A DNA stretch of 64,000 nt, taken from the NCBI GenBank assembly GCA_003290165.1, contig QNQO01006947.1:1-64000 (forward strand), read 5' to 3'. This DNA is from Berberis thunbergii. Taxonomy: Eukaryota; Streptophyta; Magnoliopsida; Ranunculales; Berberidaceae. The notes beneath the pieces were generated by a model. The model was not told the DNA's origin. It did not search any database and was given only the letters and a program-made list of their open reading frames with translations. Position 1 is the first letter of the stretch. Each line of letters begins with the position of its first letter. This document shows positions 43,578-54,927 of the stretch, piece after piece. The translations under genes were made by a program, and so were the position numbers.

Positions 43578-44617
43578 GTAACAACCCCTAAAACAATAAC
43601 ACTTTAAGTTATAATTGTCCACCAAACAATTTACACAATAATTGTATCACCATGAATAATATGGTGCTACAAGTAATACTATTCATGGTGATCCAATTTA
43701 TTATAACATTTTTTTTGTATAACTGTTTTACATTTTTTTGACTAACTTTAGTTTTGACTTGAAATTGTTTGGTGGGCTGTTACAGCTCAAAAGTGTTACT
43801 GGTTTGGGAGTTGTTACAAAATGTCAATTTGGTATAGTAGAAGTACAAGTGTTTGATATTTTGAAGTATCATCCTTCTATATTCACCATAACCAACCCTA
43901 AATTTTTAAGAGCCATTAGAATGATTGTTCTAAGAATTGAACTTGGATTTGATTGATATGTTCTATGCTACCTAATTTGCGTATGATTTCATTGTAGGTG
44001 AGGTTTCGCATGGGTTTATCCCAATATCCTTATGATATTCTTTTCCATTTTGTTATAAAACTAGAAAAAAAATTATTTTAATTTAATTTTTTAATTTTAT
44101 GTCATTGTGTAATCTGATGCATTTGATAAGAACATAATACTGACCTGGAAGAGGTGCAACATGGTCGGCTTGACACAATAAGGCTAGAGCAAGTTCACAT
44201 AATTTTATCAAAGAACTTTCGTGTTATATCACTACCAAACATAATCATGACACAGTTGTTGGGTCCAAGGGTGAAGAGAGCCAAGCCCTCCGAAACCATC
44301 TCACAACATGCACACGAGACTATCGACCAATGGACATGTCTCAAGCAACGATATTGTCCTCAATTTAAACACCCGTGACTCCATGGTGCATGGTTTTTAC
44401 CAATTGGGGTCTACCGCCCCAAAAAGTTGCGTCGCTAGTGAGAGACACACCCAATTATCATTAACTTCACACGATGAGAATCCTTAACCCATACGAAAAT
44501 AATTATATGCTCAAATCGAGCCACATCTCCAACAATGGGTGCAAAGACAGTTGATGATGTTCCATAGACTCCGATTCAGGAGTCAATTGCAATAAGTAGG
44601 CCAAAGAAGAATATAAA

Positions 44618-45085
44618 ATGTCCTCAAAGGTAAGTGATTGTGTAACCTATGCACTTCCAATAATTGAGAAAGAAGTGTATTCTACCTTAAAAAAATTCAA
44701 GGTACCGAATGTGAACAGTGGAAGATGGCTATGGATGAAAATGTTGCATCTCTTCATAAGAATGAAACATGGGAATTGTGTAGTTTACAGAAAGGTAAGT
44801 TATTGGGTGCAAATGAGTATACACAAAGAAAGAATGATCTCCTAGTGATGGTGTGCGCTTCAAGGCAAGGTTAGTTGCGAAAAGTTATGCTCAGAAGGAA
44901 GGTATAGACTACAATTAAGTCTTTTCTCCAATTGTGAAACATTTATTCGAATTCTGTTAGCCTTGGTTGCACAATTTTGATCTTGAGTTAGGTCAATTAG
45001 ATGTGAAAATTGGGTTTTTGCATGGTGAATTAAAGGACGAGATCTATATGACTAGGCCAAATGGGTTTAAGGTTGCAATCTCTGA
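44618..45085 (+). pseudogene. Ty1/copia reverse transcriptase relic
   Basis: Plus-strand frames give VTYALPIIEKE, then [49 protein letters not shown], then LDVKIGFLHGELKDEIYM. This is the N-terminal part of copia RT up to just before the YVDD catalytic motif, which is missing. Stops and shifts are frequent. No LTR was found, so it is an old fragment, opposite in strand to the nearby copia element. Confidence 0.75.
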
Positions 45086-46333
45086 AAAGATCAGAAGTAA
45101 TGTAATTGACATACCTACCACTTCTGATCATACTGGATAAATGAATAAAATTGCATACTGGATAAATGAATAAAATTGCATTCAACCAGAACATGGTGGC
45201 AAGGAATCAACACATAGCCTGCTCTTGTAAGGACAATCTCACAACAATTTTCAAGACATTTTAGAAATGAAATAAAACCTTTACATAAAGTAGATCACAA
45301 ACAAATAAGATCCATGATTAAATGGACCTCATTAATTCAACAACGATAAGATCTTCCTACTAATCTATTAGCAAAATAAAGTTTTATTCATGAACCGTGA
45401 CTGTCGATTTAAGAGCTAAGAAAAGGTAAACCATAACGAATGATTCTTACCAAGGATCATAAGAATAACAAGGAAAGCATGACGCTAACTCAATCATTGA
45501 GAGATTATTAAAAAAAAAAAATTCATGATTCTGATGCTTAGAGTTTTAGTCCATCTAATGAGGTTCACAGTCCAAAGCCATCTCCTTGCATGTCATTTTA
45601 TACGATCTTTCTCCCAGGTTCGGTGTTATTCTACATGAACCTATCATGTCAATGTAGTTATTGACTTGTTGTATCAGTATGCACTCGAGAGTGTGTTAGA
45701 TATAGACAATATAGAAAAATATTCAAATTTAACAGTGTGTTATGTCTTCTCAGGTTGATTAAAAGGAAAAAATAGAAATGAAATATAGAAACTATGACAC
45801 CATCGTTACATCCAAATTATTGAGGCTAAATAGCATGTCCATTTCTACCACTCAATTATATATGGATCTCTCTCTTTGCCAAATCACATGACTTTACGTC
45901 ATTCCTGACTACCTCATACTACCATTAAAGCACACTTCCTCTTCCCTTCTACAAGCATTCCTCTTGTAGCAAAGTAGCATCCGTATTTGGATAAATGGAA
46001 AACCCATCTCAAGCCACTTTCATGTATTACTAACTAAGTACAGTCCTGAGTTCCTCATTTATTAAATTAACTTCCAATCTAGGCTTCCCTGTTATTACCA
46101 GTTACCTGTGAGAGCACCCCCCTCTATGCTATTCTCAATCAGGGTCGGTCTAATCCAGTAAAGGATAAAACTTGACCAGAACCCAATTGAGTAGTTTACA
46201 CTTTGAAATTCTAGCTTAGTATGGACCGTTCATCAAATGAAATACATATTTATTTAGGGGAGTCACTTGCTTCATATTAAAATAAATTGTCCTTTAGTCA
46301 GCATTCAGTGCAATTGCACAAGAATCACAACTT
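45086..46333. other. Non-coding stretch
   Basis: No gene recognised. A 23-bp unit (CATACTGGATAAATGAATAAAATTG at about 45128) is repeated in tandem once. Confidence 0.5.
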
Positions 46334-46338
46334 CATTT

Positions 46339-46781
46339 TGTTGTATTTAAACCAAAAGCTTAAGACTCTAGTTGATTCAATGGAAACAAGAAGAATAAAA
46401 ACATACATTGATCCATAGCGATTTCCCCTTTGATTGTGATGAGTTTGGATCTTCCGATTGATTCAAGCATTTCCTTAGATTCTCTGTTGAGAGGATACAG
46501 AAGACAATGCCAAAGATTATCTCTTTCACGCATAACGCTCAATCGGGGACCAACCCATATTTATAATGCTCGTAAGTCATAACCCTTCAACTTACGGGCT
46601 GTGAATTTTCAATTCTGCCCCTCATTGAATTAGAAATTACATCCTTATTTACATCATGTTATTTATTAATACCTTATAGTCCAACACCCCTATTAGATCA
46701 CATATTAGATGGACTACACTTTAAGATAGCAATACACATTATATTACATATGTGTGCCCACATTATTGGATTTGTCCAACA
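46339..46781 (-). repeat. 3' LTR of copia element 2
   Basis: 443 bp, TGTTGTATTTAAACC to TTTGTCCAACA on the plus strand. Minus-strand TGGCCCAAGTGGGAGAT just inside (46782-46798) is the polypurine tract. Confidence 0.92.
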
Positions 46782-47175
46782 ATCTCCCACTTGGGCCATA
46801 TATGTTACCTTTAATGTGTATAACCTTATGAGCTCAAAACTTGCTATCACAAGTAAAGGTATTCCGAAACAATCTCGTCCATTAACTATACTGATATAGG
46901 ATTAAAACGATTCACGTCACAAGTAGCGTAACGAAATCCATCAATAGTCAAATATACCAATATAATCAAATGACATAGATCAAACATGGATGTAGAGCAT
47001 GGAAATTACACGTGATGTGATCCAAACATGTCTATTTCCAACCGGTCCAACTTTAATCTTTAAATGAGATCAAACATATAATAAACAGACAATTGACTGA
47101 AGACTTTATTTCTGCAGAAAATACTAAATTACACCAATGTGTCCAAAAATCGATCATAAAACAACAAAAATCCAA

Positions 47176-48480
47176 CTAAACCATGATATCCTCATGTGAC
47201 ATAACACCCATATGAGCGGTGTGCTCATGAAAGACCTTGGGTGGTAATCCCTTAGTAAGCGGATCCGCAATCATGGAGTTTGTCCCAATATGCTCTATGA
47301 AAATATGTTTATTCTCTACTCTTTCCTTCACAACCAGGAACTTTATGTCAATATGATTTGACCTAGACGAGCTCCTGTTGTTGTTGGCATATAAAACTGC
47401 TGACTTATTGTCACAATATAACTTTAGTGGTATTTCTATGTCATTCAAAATGCGCAGCCCAGTGACAAAATAACGCAGCCATAATCCGTGGTTTGAGGCC
47501 TCAAAACACGCCACATATTCTACTTCCATGGTGGAAGAAGCTATGAGTGTATTCTTAGCACTTTTCCAAGAAATAGCTCTTCCAACTAACAGATAAATGT
47601 AGCCTGATGTAGATTTTCGACTATCTTGGCATCCAGCAAAATCAGAATCAGAATACCCTATGATCTCCAACTTATCTGATCTCTTGTATGTGAGCATGTA
47701 ATCATTAGTTCTCTGTAAATATCTCATAACCCGTTTAGCTGCTTTCCAGTGACTCATCCCAGGGTTATCCAAATATCTGCCAAGCATTCCAATACTGAAT
47801 GCTATGTCTGGACATGTACATACCTGAGCATACATAAGACTCCCAACAGCGGATGCATAGGGGATCTTTTGCATCTCTACAACTTCAAATTTATTCCCAG
47901 GACACTGTTTAAGACTGAGTTTGTCTCCTTTAGATATAGGGGTATCTCTTGGTTTACAATCTTGCATGCCTATAGCCCTTTTGTGATAATCCAAGAATAC
48001 CCCGAAAACGATCCCGGTATATCTGAATCCCTAAGACAAAAGAAGCTTCACCAAGATCTTTCATTTCAAATTTCTTTGATAGAAATCTCTTGGTTTCGTG
48101 CAACATGTCTATATTATTAGTAGCAAACAATATGTCATCAACATACAAAACCAAGAAGATATGCTTACTCCCACTGAACTTATGATACACACAATTATCA
48201 ACAACATTTGTCTCAAAACCAAACAAGACAATTACTTGATGAAATTTGTAGTACAATTGACGGGAAGCTTGCTTGAGCCCATAGAAGGATTTCTTTAGTC
48301 TGCAAACCATATTCTTTGGATCTCCAGACACAAAGTTTTCTGGTTGCACCATATAAATTGTTTCATCAATGTCGCCATTGAGAAACGTTGTTTTAACATC
48401 CATCTGATGCAACTCAAAGTCAAAATGTGCAACAAGAGCCATGATTGTCCTAAATGAGTTTTTTCTTTGACACCGGAGAG
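47176..48480 (-). pseudogene. Copia element 2 RT and RNase H
   Basis: The first frame (47954-48442) holds ELHQMDVKTTFLNGDIDETIYM, SFYGLKQASRQLYYKF and the catalytic YVDDILFATN. The second (47176-47994) has YASAVGSLMYAQVCTCPDIAF, YSDSDFAGCQDSRKSTSGYIY, WKSAKNTLIASSTMEVEYVA and a C-terminal RNase H tail with HIDIKFLVVKE. The two frames overlap with a shift near 47975. The upstream RT start (48480-48690) is broken. Catalytic Asp pairs are present, so loss of function comes from the breaks. Confidence 0.88.
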
Positions 48481-48686
48481 AAAATATATTTATAGTCGAT
48501 GCCTTCCTTTTGAGCGAAGCCTTTAGCTACAAGACGAGTTTTATATCTTTCCACATTACCTTTTGAGTCCTTCTTGGTTTTGAATATCCATTTACAACCA
48601 ATAGGCTTTGTATTTTTAGGTAATGGGACAAGATCTCAAACTTGATTGTCTTGCATAGACTTGTACTCCTCATTCATAACATCTAT

Positions 48687-50330
48687 CTACTTTTGAGAGT
48701 TGGAATCCTGCATGGCTTGATTGAAGTTGATTGGATCATTTTTCACCAATCCATCATTTTCCTCATGTTCTTGGAGAAAGACCATATAATCATCCGGAAT
48801 AGCTCTTATCTTTTCTCTCGTGGATCTTTTTAATGACATTTGATCTTGAGGTTGTTGAGTTTGTTCTTCTGGAATATTTACTTCAATTTGAGCAGAGAGT
48901 AGTTCAACATTGTCATGTTGAGGTTCCAGATCTGCTTCTTGATCAATGACAGGTATTGGAACATGTACATTATCAACAACTGTTGTAGGAGTCGAAATCG
49001 GTTCCTCCTCAAAGACAATGTCTCTTACCTTATTTCTCCCCCCAAACTCGACATCCTCAAAAAACGTTGTTGTCCCCATTTCAAAAATGGACTTAATAGT
49101 GGGATTATAGAACTTGTAGCCCCTTGATCGCTCAGAGTAGCCAATGAAGTAGCTGCTCAGAGTCCAATTTCTTTTCATTCGGCCGATAAGGCCTTGCCAG
49201 CTGGACATCCCCAAATGTGAAAATGCTTTAGACTAGGTCTTCTGCCTGTCCAAAGTTCATAAGGTGTTTTGGCAGCTGCTTTAGTTGGTACTCTATTAAG
49301 GATGTAAGCTGTAGTCTTTAGTGCTTCTCCCCAGAGTGATTCAGGTAAGGTAGAATGATTGATCATACTCCTTACCATGTCCTTAAGAGTTCGGTTTCGT
49401 CTTTCAGCTACACCATTCATGCTAGGTGATCCCGACATGGTGTACTGTGGGACGATTCCACATTCCTCTAGGAATTTAGCAAATGGTCCTGGACGTTGTT
49501 CACCGAAACCGTCATATCTGCCGTAATACTCACCACCACGGTCAGACCTGACACTTTTAATTCATTTGTTGAGTTGGTTCTCAACCTCAGCTTTGAACAT
49601 GTCCAGTGACTCAGATTTCTCATGAATGAGATAGGAACCCATAGCGTGAGTAATCGTCTATGAATGATATAAAATATTGTTGACCATTCCAAGAAGTTGA
49701 AGGGAATGGTCCACAAATATCTGTGTGGATCAATTCTAAGACATCTAAAGTTCTGTTTGCACCCAATCTCTTTTGTTTGGTCTGTTTTCCATTGATGCAC
49801 TCAATACATACATCAAAGTCTGAAAAATCAAGAGAATCTATTATGCCATCTGACACAAGTCTCTCCATTCTCGTTTTCGAGATATGTCCTAAACGTTTGT
49901 GCCACAGTTTTGATGAATTTCCTTCATTTAGCTTGCGCTTAGTACCACGTGATTTCACATGCAAAATTTCATTATATAAGTCAATAGTGTCAAGGAGATA
50001 TAGGTTATCAAATGTCCTTAATGAACCAGTACCAATAATATTGGAATTTAATGAAAAACTAAATTGATTATTTCCAAATTAACAACAATATCCAAATTTG
50101 TCCAACAAGGAAATAGAAACCAAATTCCGTCTAAATGACGATACTACAAAAGTGTCTTTCAGTTCCAAATAACAACCAGTTCCTAAGAGTAACCTAAAGT
50201 TTCCTATTGCTTCCACTTTTACCGATTTTCCATCGCCCACGAAGATGCGTCTTTCAGCATCATTTGGCTTTCAGTAGCTTAGACAACCCTGCATAGAAAC
50301 ACTTATGTGAGTAGTAGCACCAGAATCTAA
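48687..50330 (-). pseudogene. Copia element 2 protease and integrase
   Basis: Protease motif TWWLDSGATTHIS is at about 50300. Pre-integrase is KLWHKRLGHISKTRMERL then CIECINGKQTKQKR. The integrase core has [43 protein letters not shown] and [18 protein letters not shown], so all D-D-E blocks can be seen. The C-terminal frame (48687-49214) has GYKFYNP, FFEDVEF, then an acidic linker. Nonsense codons occur near 50271 and 50060, and shifts near 49640 and 49190. Confidence 0.86.
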
Positions 50331-51188
50331 CCACCAAGTGTTTCTAAGTACTGAAGCTAAGTTAACCTCAGAACAGACCAAAGCAATAAACATACCCTTT
50401 TTAGCACACCAAGCGTGATACTTGGTACATTCCTTCTTTACATGTCCAGGTTTCTTACAAAAGAAACAACCCTCATTTCCTTTCTGTTTCTTTTGTGCTG
50501 GACCCTTAGCAGCTTCATTCTCCTTCTTACGTTTTGTGCCATTATCTTTAGAGGTGCTTGCAAAATGAGCACTTTCTGTTCTGTCTTGCTTCAACTTGTC
50601 TTCTTCTTGCACACAGTGTGAAATGAGCTCATTAAGAGTCCATTTGTCCTTCTAGCAGTTGTAATTGACCTTAAACTGACTGTACTGTGGAGGAAGTGAT
50701 ATCAAAACTAGATGCACGAGTAAGTCCTCAGACAACTCAAGCTTCAGTGCTTTAAGTTTTGAAGCAAGATGAGACATCTCCATGATGTATTCTCTATTGT
50801 TCCCTTTGCCTTTGTACTTCAATGAAATCAAGCTAGCTAAAAGTGTGTTTGTTTCAGCCTTATCGTTTTTAGAAAAACGCTTTTCAAGTTCAGTAAGGAA
50901 CTCACTGGCATTGGTCACCCCTGCAGATATTGCACCCCTAAAGGCTTCTGAAATACCTCGCTTGATGAGCATAAGACTCATGCAATTGGAGCGTTCCCAT
51001 TTCTCAAAATATTTTCTGGCATCAGGAGTACTTGCATCTGTAAGAGGAGCGAGTTGTTCAATCCTTAAGGCAAGGTCTAGATCCATGCATCCAAGAACGA
51101 TTAACACGTTATCTTTCCAGCCCTTGAAGTTTGTCCCATTAAGTATGGGAATATTATTTACACCAGCAGATATACTAGTAGCAGACAT
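50271..51188 (-). pseudogene. Copia element 2 Gag with zinc knuckle
   Basis: Starts MSATSISAGVNNIPILNG, then FKGWKDNVLIVLGCMDLDLAL, YFEKWERSNCMSLMLIKRGI, LTELEKRFSKNDKAETNTLL and LPPQYSQFKVNY, a typical copia Gag. A TAG stop at 50652 interrupts the frame, which resumes in the same phase with a Lys-rich linker and the knuckle CFFCKKPGHVKKEC (50440-50490). Gag packages the element RNA. Confidence 0.87.
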
Positions 51189-52270
51189 AGTAGCTGTACA
51201 GAGAATAAATTACATAAATAACATATTCACATCATTATTCAATTGCATAAACTTTTAAATTCATACAATAGGTAAATAAAAAAAACCCATATCAAGATTC
51301 CTAGCACAACATTGTTATTTAGTCTTTGGACAGAAATATCAATCTGTAAGTGGTACTCTTCGTACACAATGAAACCGGTCTAATATTATGCATTTCTTTG
51401 GACCGACATAATAAAAGGATGGCAAAGCTAACCGTATCACATATTTAAGACTTTGGATTATCCGGTCAAAACAACCTTCCTTTGGGCCGATTGTTTCACA
51501 TGGATGTAGCATGCTCACTTATTTAAAATCAACCGATTTTCCTAACAGTGGTTGCTTTGGCAACCTATTAGTTAAATTGTGTAAATTTTAAATAAGGAAC
51601 ACAATAGTGATACATCAAACCAAAATTATAATCTATGTATAAATTTGGAGTATTAAATAAATTATCACCTTAATACAATTAAAACATGGGTCTAAATAAA
51701 ATGTAGCCAAAAATTAAATAGGTCCCAATAAAATAGGATAAAGCAAAATTTTCTAACAAGTTCAACTACAAGCCCATCCAACAGTCAACAGGCCCAACGG
51801 TGAACAATCACCATACATGCCCAATAATGAACAGGAACCATACAGGCCCAACAGTGAACAATCACCATACAGTGAACAGTCACCAAGCCCAACAGTGAAT
51901 AGTCGCCTCTGTCAATAGAGAACAGTCATGGTCAAAGGTGAACAGTGAATCGTTTTTTTTAACATCTATTTCATTGTACACCAAATTGTAATAAATTGTA
52001 ATATATTTCAATAGTAAATACAATTACAATATATTCACTGAATACAATTACACTCACAATAAAACAGTGAAGACAATTGCCATGAAACACTGAATACAAT
52101 CGCATGAATACATATCTATATAGATTCAACAGTGGATATGAATATCATTGTAATATAATCACTGAATGTATATATATCACTATATATATATATCACTGTA
52201 TGAATCTATAATCACTGTATGAATATATATATCACTGTATGAATCAATAATCACTGTATGAATATATATA

Positions 52271-52301
<31 letters not shown>

Positions 52302-52477
52302 ATCACTGTTTCAAGGAATCACATTGTGCCATCAATTAACATATAAAGTGTAATCATTGTATATGTATAAACACTCGTGCATAAACCGTAATAGCGTAAT
52401 CACTCGTGCATAAGCGCATCATCAAAATAATGAAAATTCTTTCTTCTTTATAATTTCACATGGAATCAACAGGAGTT
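51189..52477 (-). other. Long leader of copia element 2, with repeats
   Basis: Untranslated leader between primer site and Gag. On the plus strand 51775-51950 has repeated words CAACAGTGAACAATCACCATACAGGCCC (irregular, about five copies). AT-rich microsatellites (TATATA, ATCACTGTATGAAT repeats) fill 52140-52310. No coding frame. Confidence 0.7.
52140..52310. repeat. TA-rich microsatellite and minisatellite
   Basis: Runs of ATATAT and GATATA, and several copies of ATCACTGTATGAAT, inside the copia element 2 leader. Confidence 0.85.
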
Positions 52478-52489
52478 GCTCTGATACCA
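52478..52489 (-). promoter_or_regulatory. Primer-binding site of copia element 2
   Basis: Minus-strand TGGTATCAGAGC two bases after the 5' LTR end (...AACA, AT). Confidence 0.92.
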
Positions 52490-52491
52490 AT

Positions 52492-52934
52492 TGTTGTATT
52501 TAAACAAAAAGCTTAAGACTCTAGTTGATTCAATGGAAACAAGAAGAATAGAAACATACCTTGATCCATAGCGATTTTCCCTTTGATTGTGATAAGTTTG
52601 GATCTTCCGATTGATTCTAGCGTTTCCTTAGATTCTCTGTTGAGAGGATATAGAAGACAATGCCAAAGGTTATCTCTTTCACGCATAACGCTCAGTTGGG
52701 GACCAACCCATATTTATAATACTCGTAAGTCATAACCCTTCAACTTACGGGCTGTGAATTTCCAATTCTGCCCTTCATTGAATTAGAAATTATATCATTA
52801 TTTACACCATGTTATTTATTAATACCTTATAGTCCAACACCCCTATTAGATCACATATTAGATGGACTACACTTTAAGATAGCAATACACATTATATTAC
52901 ATATATATGCCCACATTATTGAATTTGTCCAACA
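52492..52934 (-). repeat. 5' LTR of copia element 2
   Basis: 443 bp, paired with 46339-46781 and followed by the target duplication CATTT. Confidence 0.92.
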
Positions 52935-52939
52935 CATTT

Positions 52940-53412
52940 TCTCTCTGCGCCAATGAGTGCAGGAAATTTTTGCAAGACACCTTTAAGAACAGATCCTTTG
53001 TTGTATAAGGCAAGCAGATGAGTCCAGTGATTTCTTTCTTCGAATGGATATAGTCGATAACTTGATATAAGACAACAATTCTAATTTCATAGTGACTAGC
53101 AGTAATAGTTTTACCTTTTCAAAGCAAAGCGTATCCTAATGTGTCAGTATCAGAACCTGCATTTCTTGTCAAGAAACCGCACGTGCCATGAGTGATTACA
53201 CTTTTCAGAAACAAAACAACTAGAGAAGTAATTCTGTATAGGATACTGATAAAATCAATCAACAGAATGTTGTACCTTACTGTTCTGATAAAATTTCTCC
53301 TCCTCGAGAAGCATTCACTTGTAAGAGATCATAACTTTCTTGTAATTTCCAAACATTTACTCCTCTTCACATGTGTAAATTCATCCTGTTCCTAAATATC
53401 CCAAAATTGTGT
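52940..53412. other. Spacer between copia element 2 and the MULE
   Basis: No gene recognised. AT-rich, short chance frames only. Confidence 0.5.
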
Positions 53413-53422
53413 ATGGGAGTTT

Positions 53423-54350
53423 CAAAAATTCTAGCTGGCCCGTCCTCACAGCCCGTCCCATGGGACGGACCCTCCCAGGCACGTGCCTTTGGGAGGGCGT
53501 CTCGTACGTGATCAAAACCAACAGGTCAGTCTTCACTTAGGGTCGATGGAGAATGGCGAGAAACCCTTAGAATTTTTATTCAACCAGCTTCGAATCCTCT
53601 CCTCCTCACTTAGCGTTGAGTCGATTTGAGGGAGAACAAAACCCACTCTTCACTGATCAAAACCCACTCTTCACTGCTTCGAATCGATTTGAGGGAGAAC
53701 AATGGCGAGAAACTCGATTTGAGGGAGAACAAAACAGAGTGAAACAAAAATCAAAACCCACTCTTCACTGCTTCAAATCGATTTGAGGGAGAACAATGGC
53801 GAGAAACCCTTAGTAAAACCCTCCCAACCGACTGCTCCTCAACAAACCCACTCTTCACTGCTTCGAATCGATCTGCTCGTCATCGACAGCTTGACTCCTC
53901 GACTGCTCCTCCTCCTCGCGCCTGCTCCTGCTCCTGCTCCTCCTCGTGCCTGCTCCTGCTCCTCTTCCTCCTCATGCCTGCTCCTGCTCCTGCTCCTCCT
54001 CCTCGCACTGCTCCTCCTCCTTCTTCTTCTGGTATGTAATTTCAAACTGTTTTTGTTTAACTTGAAAATTAGGGCAAGGTTTAACTTGAAAATTAGGGCT
54101 AATTTTTATCAATTTTCACCATCATCAGTTTTGATCAATTTGCTCTGAATGTCGATAAATTACAAATTTTGATCGATTTTCACCATCATCAGATCATCCT
54201 GAAATCAGATAATCCTGCATATTTATACCCTAATTTTTTTTAGCATGAAATTCATGATAATCCTGCAAAAATTTTACAAATTTATGTTCAATTATACTAC
54301 TGAAATTAATGAGAACCCTGCAAAATTTTTACAAAGTTTTGTATGTTGAA
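53423..54350. repeat. Left long terminal inverted repeat of the MULE
   Basis: Pairs with 59440-60117. Shared blocks are CCCGTCCTCACAGCCCGTC, GGGACGGACCCTCCCA, GCACGTGCCTTTGGGAGGG, an arrayed CTCCTCCTG region, GGTATGTAATTTCAAACT, TTTAACTTGAAAATTAGGGC and TTGCTCTGAATGTCGATAAATT. It is longer than the right arm because of extra tandem copies (53560-53870). Confidence 0.88.
53630..53870 (+). repeat. Tandem repeats inside the left MULE arm
   Basis: The phrase AAACCCACTCTTCACTGCTTC(G/A)AATCGAT, followed by TTGAGGGAGAACAATGGCGAGAAAC, is repeated about three times with small changes. The right arm lacks this expansion. Confidence 0.8.
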
Positions 54351-54370
54351 ATAAAGATCTTAACCCAATA

Positions 54371-54760
54371 ATGACATACAAGGCATATGTGGTATATCGC
54401 GGTCGTGTCCCTGGAATTTACGAAACTTGGCAAGATTGTGCAATCCAAGTAACGGGATATAGTGGTAATTTGTACAAGGGTTTCGCCTCAGCTGCCGAGG
54501 CTCATGCTAGTTATGAAGAGTGGGTTCGCTCAGAAGTGGTGGAATATAACGATGAGGCAAGCTCATCATCTGCCGCAGAGGTCAAAAATAAGAACTGCGG
54601 GGCAAGAAATCTCCTCGAAGCTAATCAGTATCACGCTCGCGCGGGTGAAGCTGAAGCGAACAATGATAAATGGGCTTTGACAAGGGATTTGATTAATGCA
54701 CTACTAGTGGTGTTTCTTATGATAATGGTAGTTTTTTTGTTCAAACTTGTGGCATTTTGA
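54371..54760 (+). CDS. RNase H1 N-terminal (hybrid-binding) domain protein with C-terminal membrane anchor
   Basis: 129 codons, intact. Residues 3-51 form the hybrid-binding domain of RNase H1, shared with plant pararetrovirus viroplasmin (PF01693 type). Seen are YVVYRGRVPGIYETW, the W20/C23/Q26 helix (DCAIQVTGY) and the NLYKGF loop, then an Ala/Glu helix to W51. In RNase H1 this fold binds RNA/DNA hybrids or double-stranded RNA. No RNase H catalytic domain follows. Residues 55-105 are polar and Ser/Glu-rich, and residues 108-129 (LLVVFLMIMVVFLFKLV) are one hydrophobic segment at the extreme C-terminus, so the protein may be tail-anchored. It reads inward from the left MULE arm and converges on the transposase, so it sits where mudrB sits in MuDR. 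Function in the element is unknown. Confidence 0.82.
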   Translation: MTYKAYVVYRGRVPGIYETWQDCAIQVTGYSGNLYKGFASAAEAHASYEEWVRSEVVEYNDEASSSSAAEVKNKNCGARNLLEANQYHARAGEAEANNDKWALTRDLINALLVVFLMIMVVFLFKLVAF

Positions 54761-54927
54761 ATTCTCTGTAAGAGGTATTTCAAACGTGTTTGTTATGATA
54801 TATAGATGTTTTATATGGCATTAGTTGTTGCACTTCCAAATGTAGCAATGAATTTGAAAATGAAGCAAAAAACTTAAAGAGATTGAATGCCCTTAAAAAA
54901 ACATAAAGAGATTGAACTAAGAAGTAC

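Larger units (their letters stand above)
42207..43840. mobile_element. CACTA-like MITE, split by an LTR element
   Basis: Left end CACTACACCAAATTGACATTTTTGTAA and right end TTACAAAATGTCAATTTGGTATAGTA are inverted repeats. The inner part is palindromic (ATTGTATCACCATGAATA / TATTCATGGTGATCCAAT near 43645 and 43680; ACCAAACAATTT / AAATTGTTTGGT). Removing the nested LTR element leaves a MITE of about 290 bp with no coding sequence. No convincing 3-bp duplication was seen. Confidence 0.55.
40150..44240. repeat. Old local duplication, both copies broken by insertions
   Basis: Phrases in 40150-40395 and 40966-41060 recur in order at 41880-42200 and 43990-44240. Examples are CATC(C/T)AAATGCACTAC, GAGGTC(T/C)TGCA, TGTAAT(T/C)TGATGCATT, TGGAAGAGGTGCAAC and GACACAA(A/T)AAGGCT. 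The left copy has a 570-bp insertion; the right copy has the CACTA-like MITE. Similarity is weak and the segment codes for nothing I recognise. Confidence 0.5.
46339..52934 (-). mobile_element. Second Ty1/copia retrotransposon, 6.6 kb
   Basis: Two 443-bp LTRs (TGTTG...CAACA) with a perfect 5-bp target duplication CATTT (46334-46338 and 52935-52939). Minus-strand order is 5' LTR, primer site, a 1.3-kb leader, Gag, protease, integrase, RT, RNase H, polypurine tract, 3' LTR. By eye the LTRs differ at about 20 positions, so it is older than copia element 1. Coding frames contain true nonsense codons as well as shifts. Confidence 0.93.

Noticed and set aside
53783..54148. Plus-strand frame with poly-Leu/poly-Ser and its minus-strand Arg/Glu counterpart; similar frames at 59679-60119
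   Set aside because: Low-complexity translation of the CTCCTCCTG arrays in the MULE arms. Both arms give it, and no start or domain is credible.
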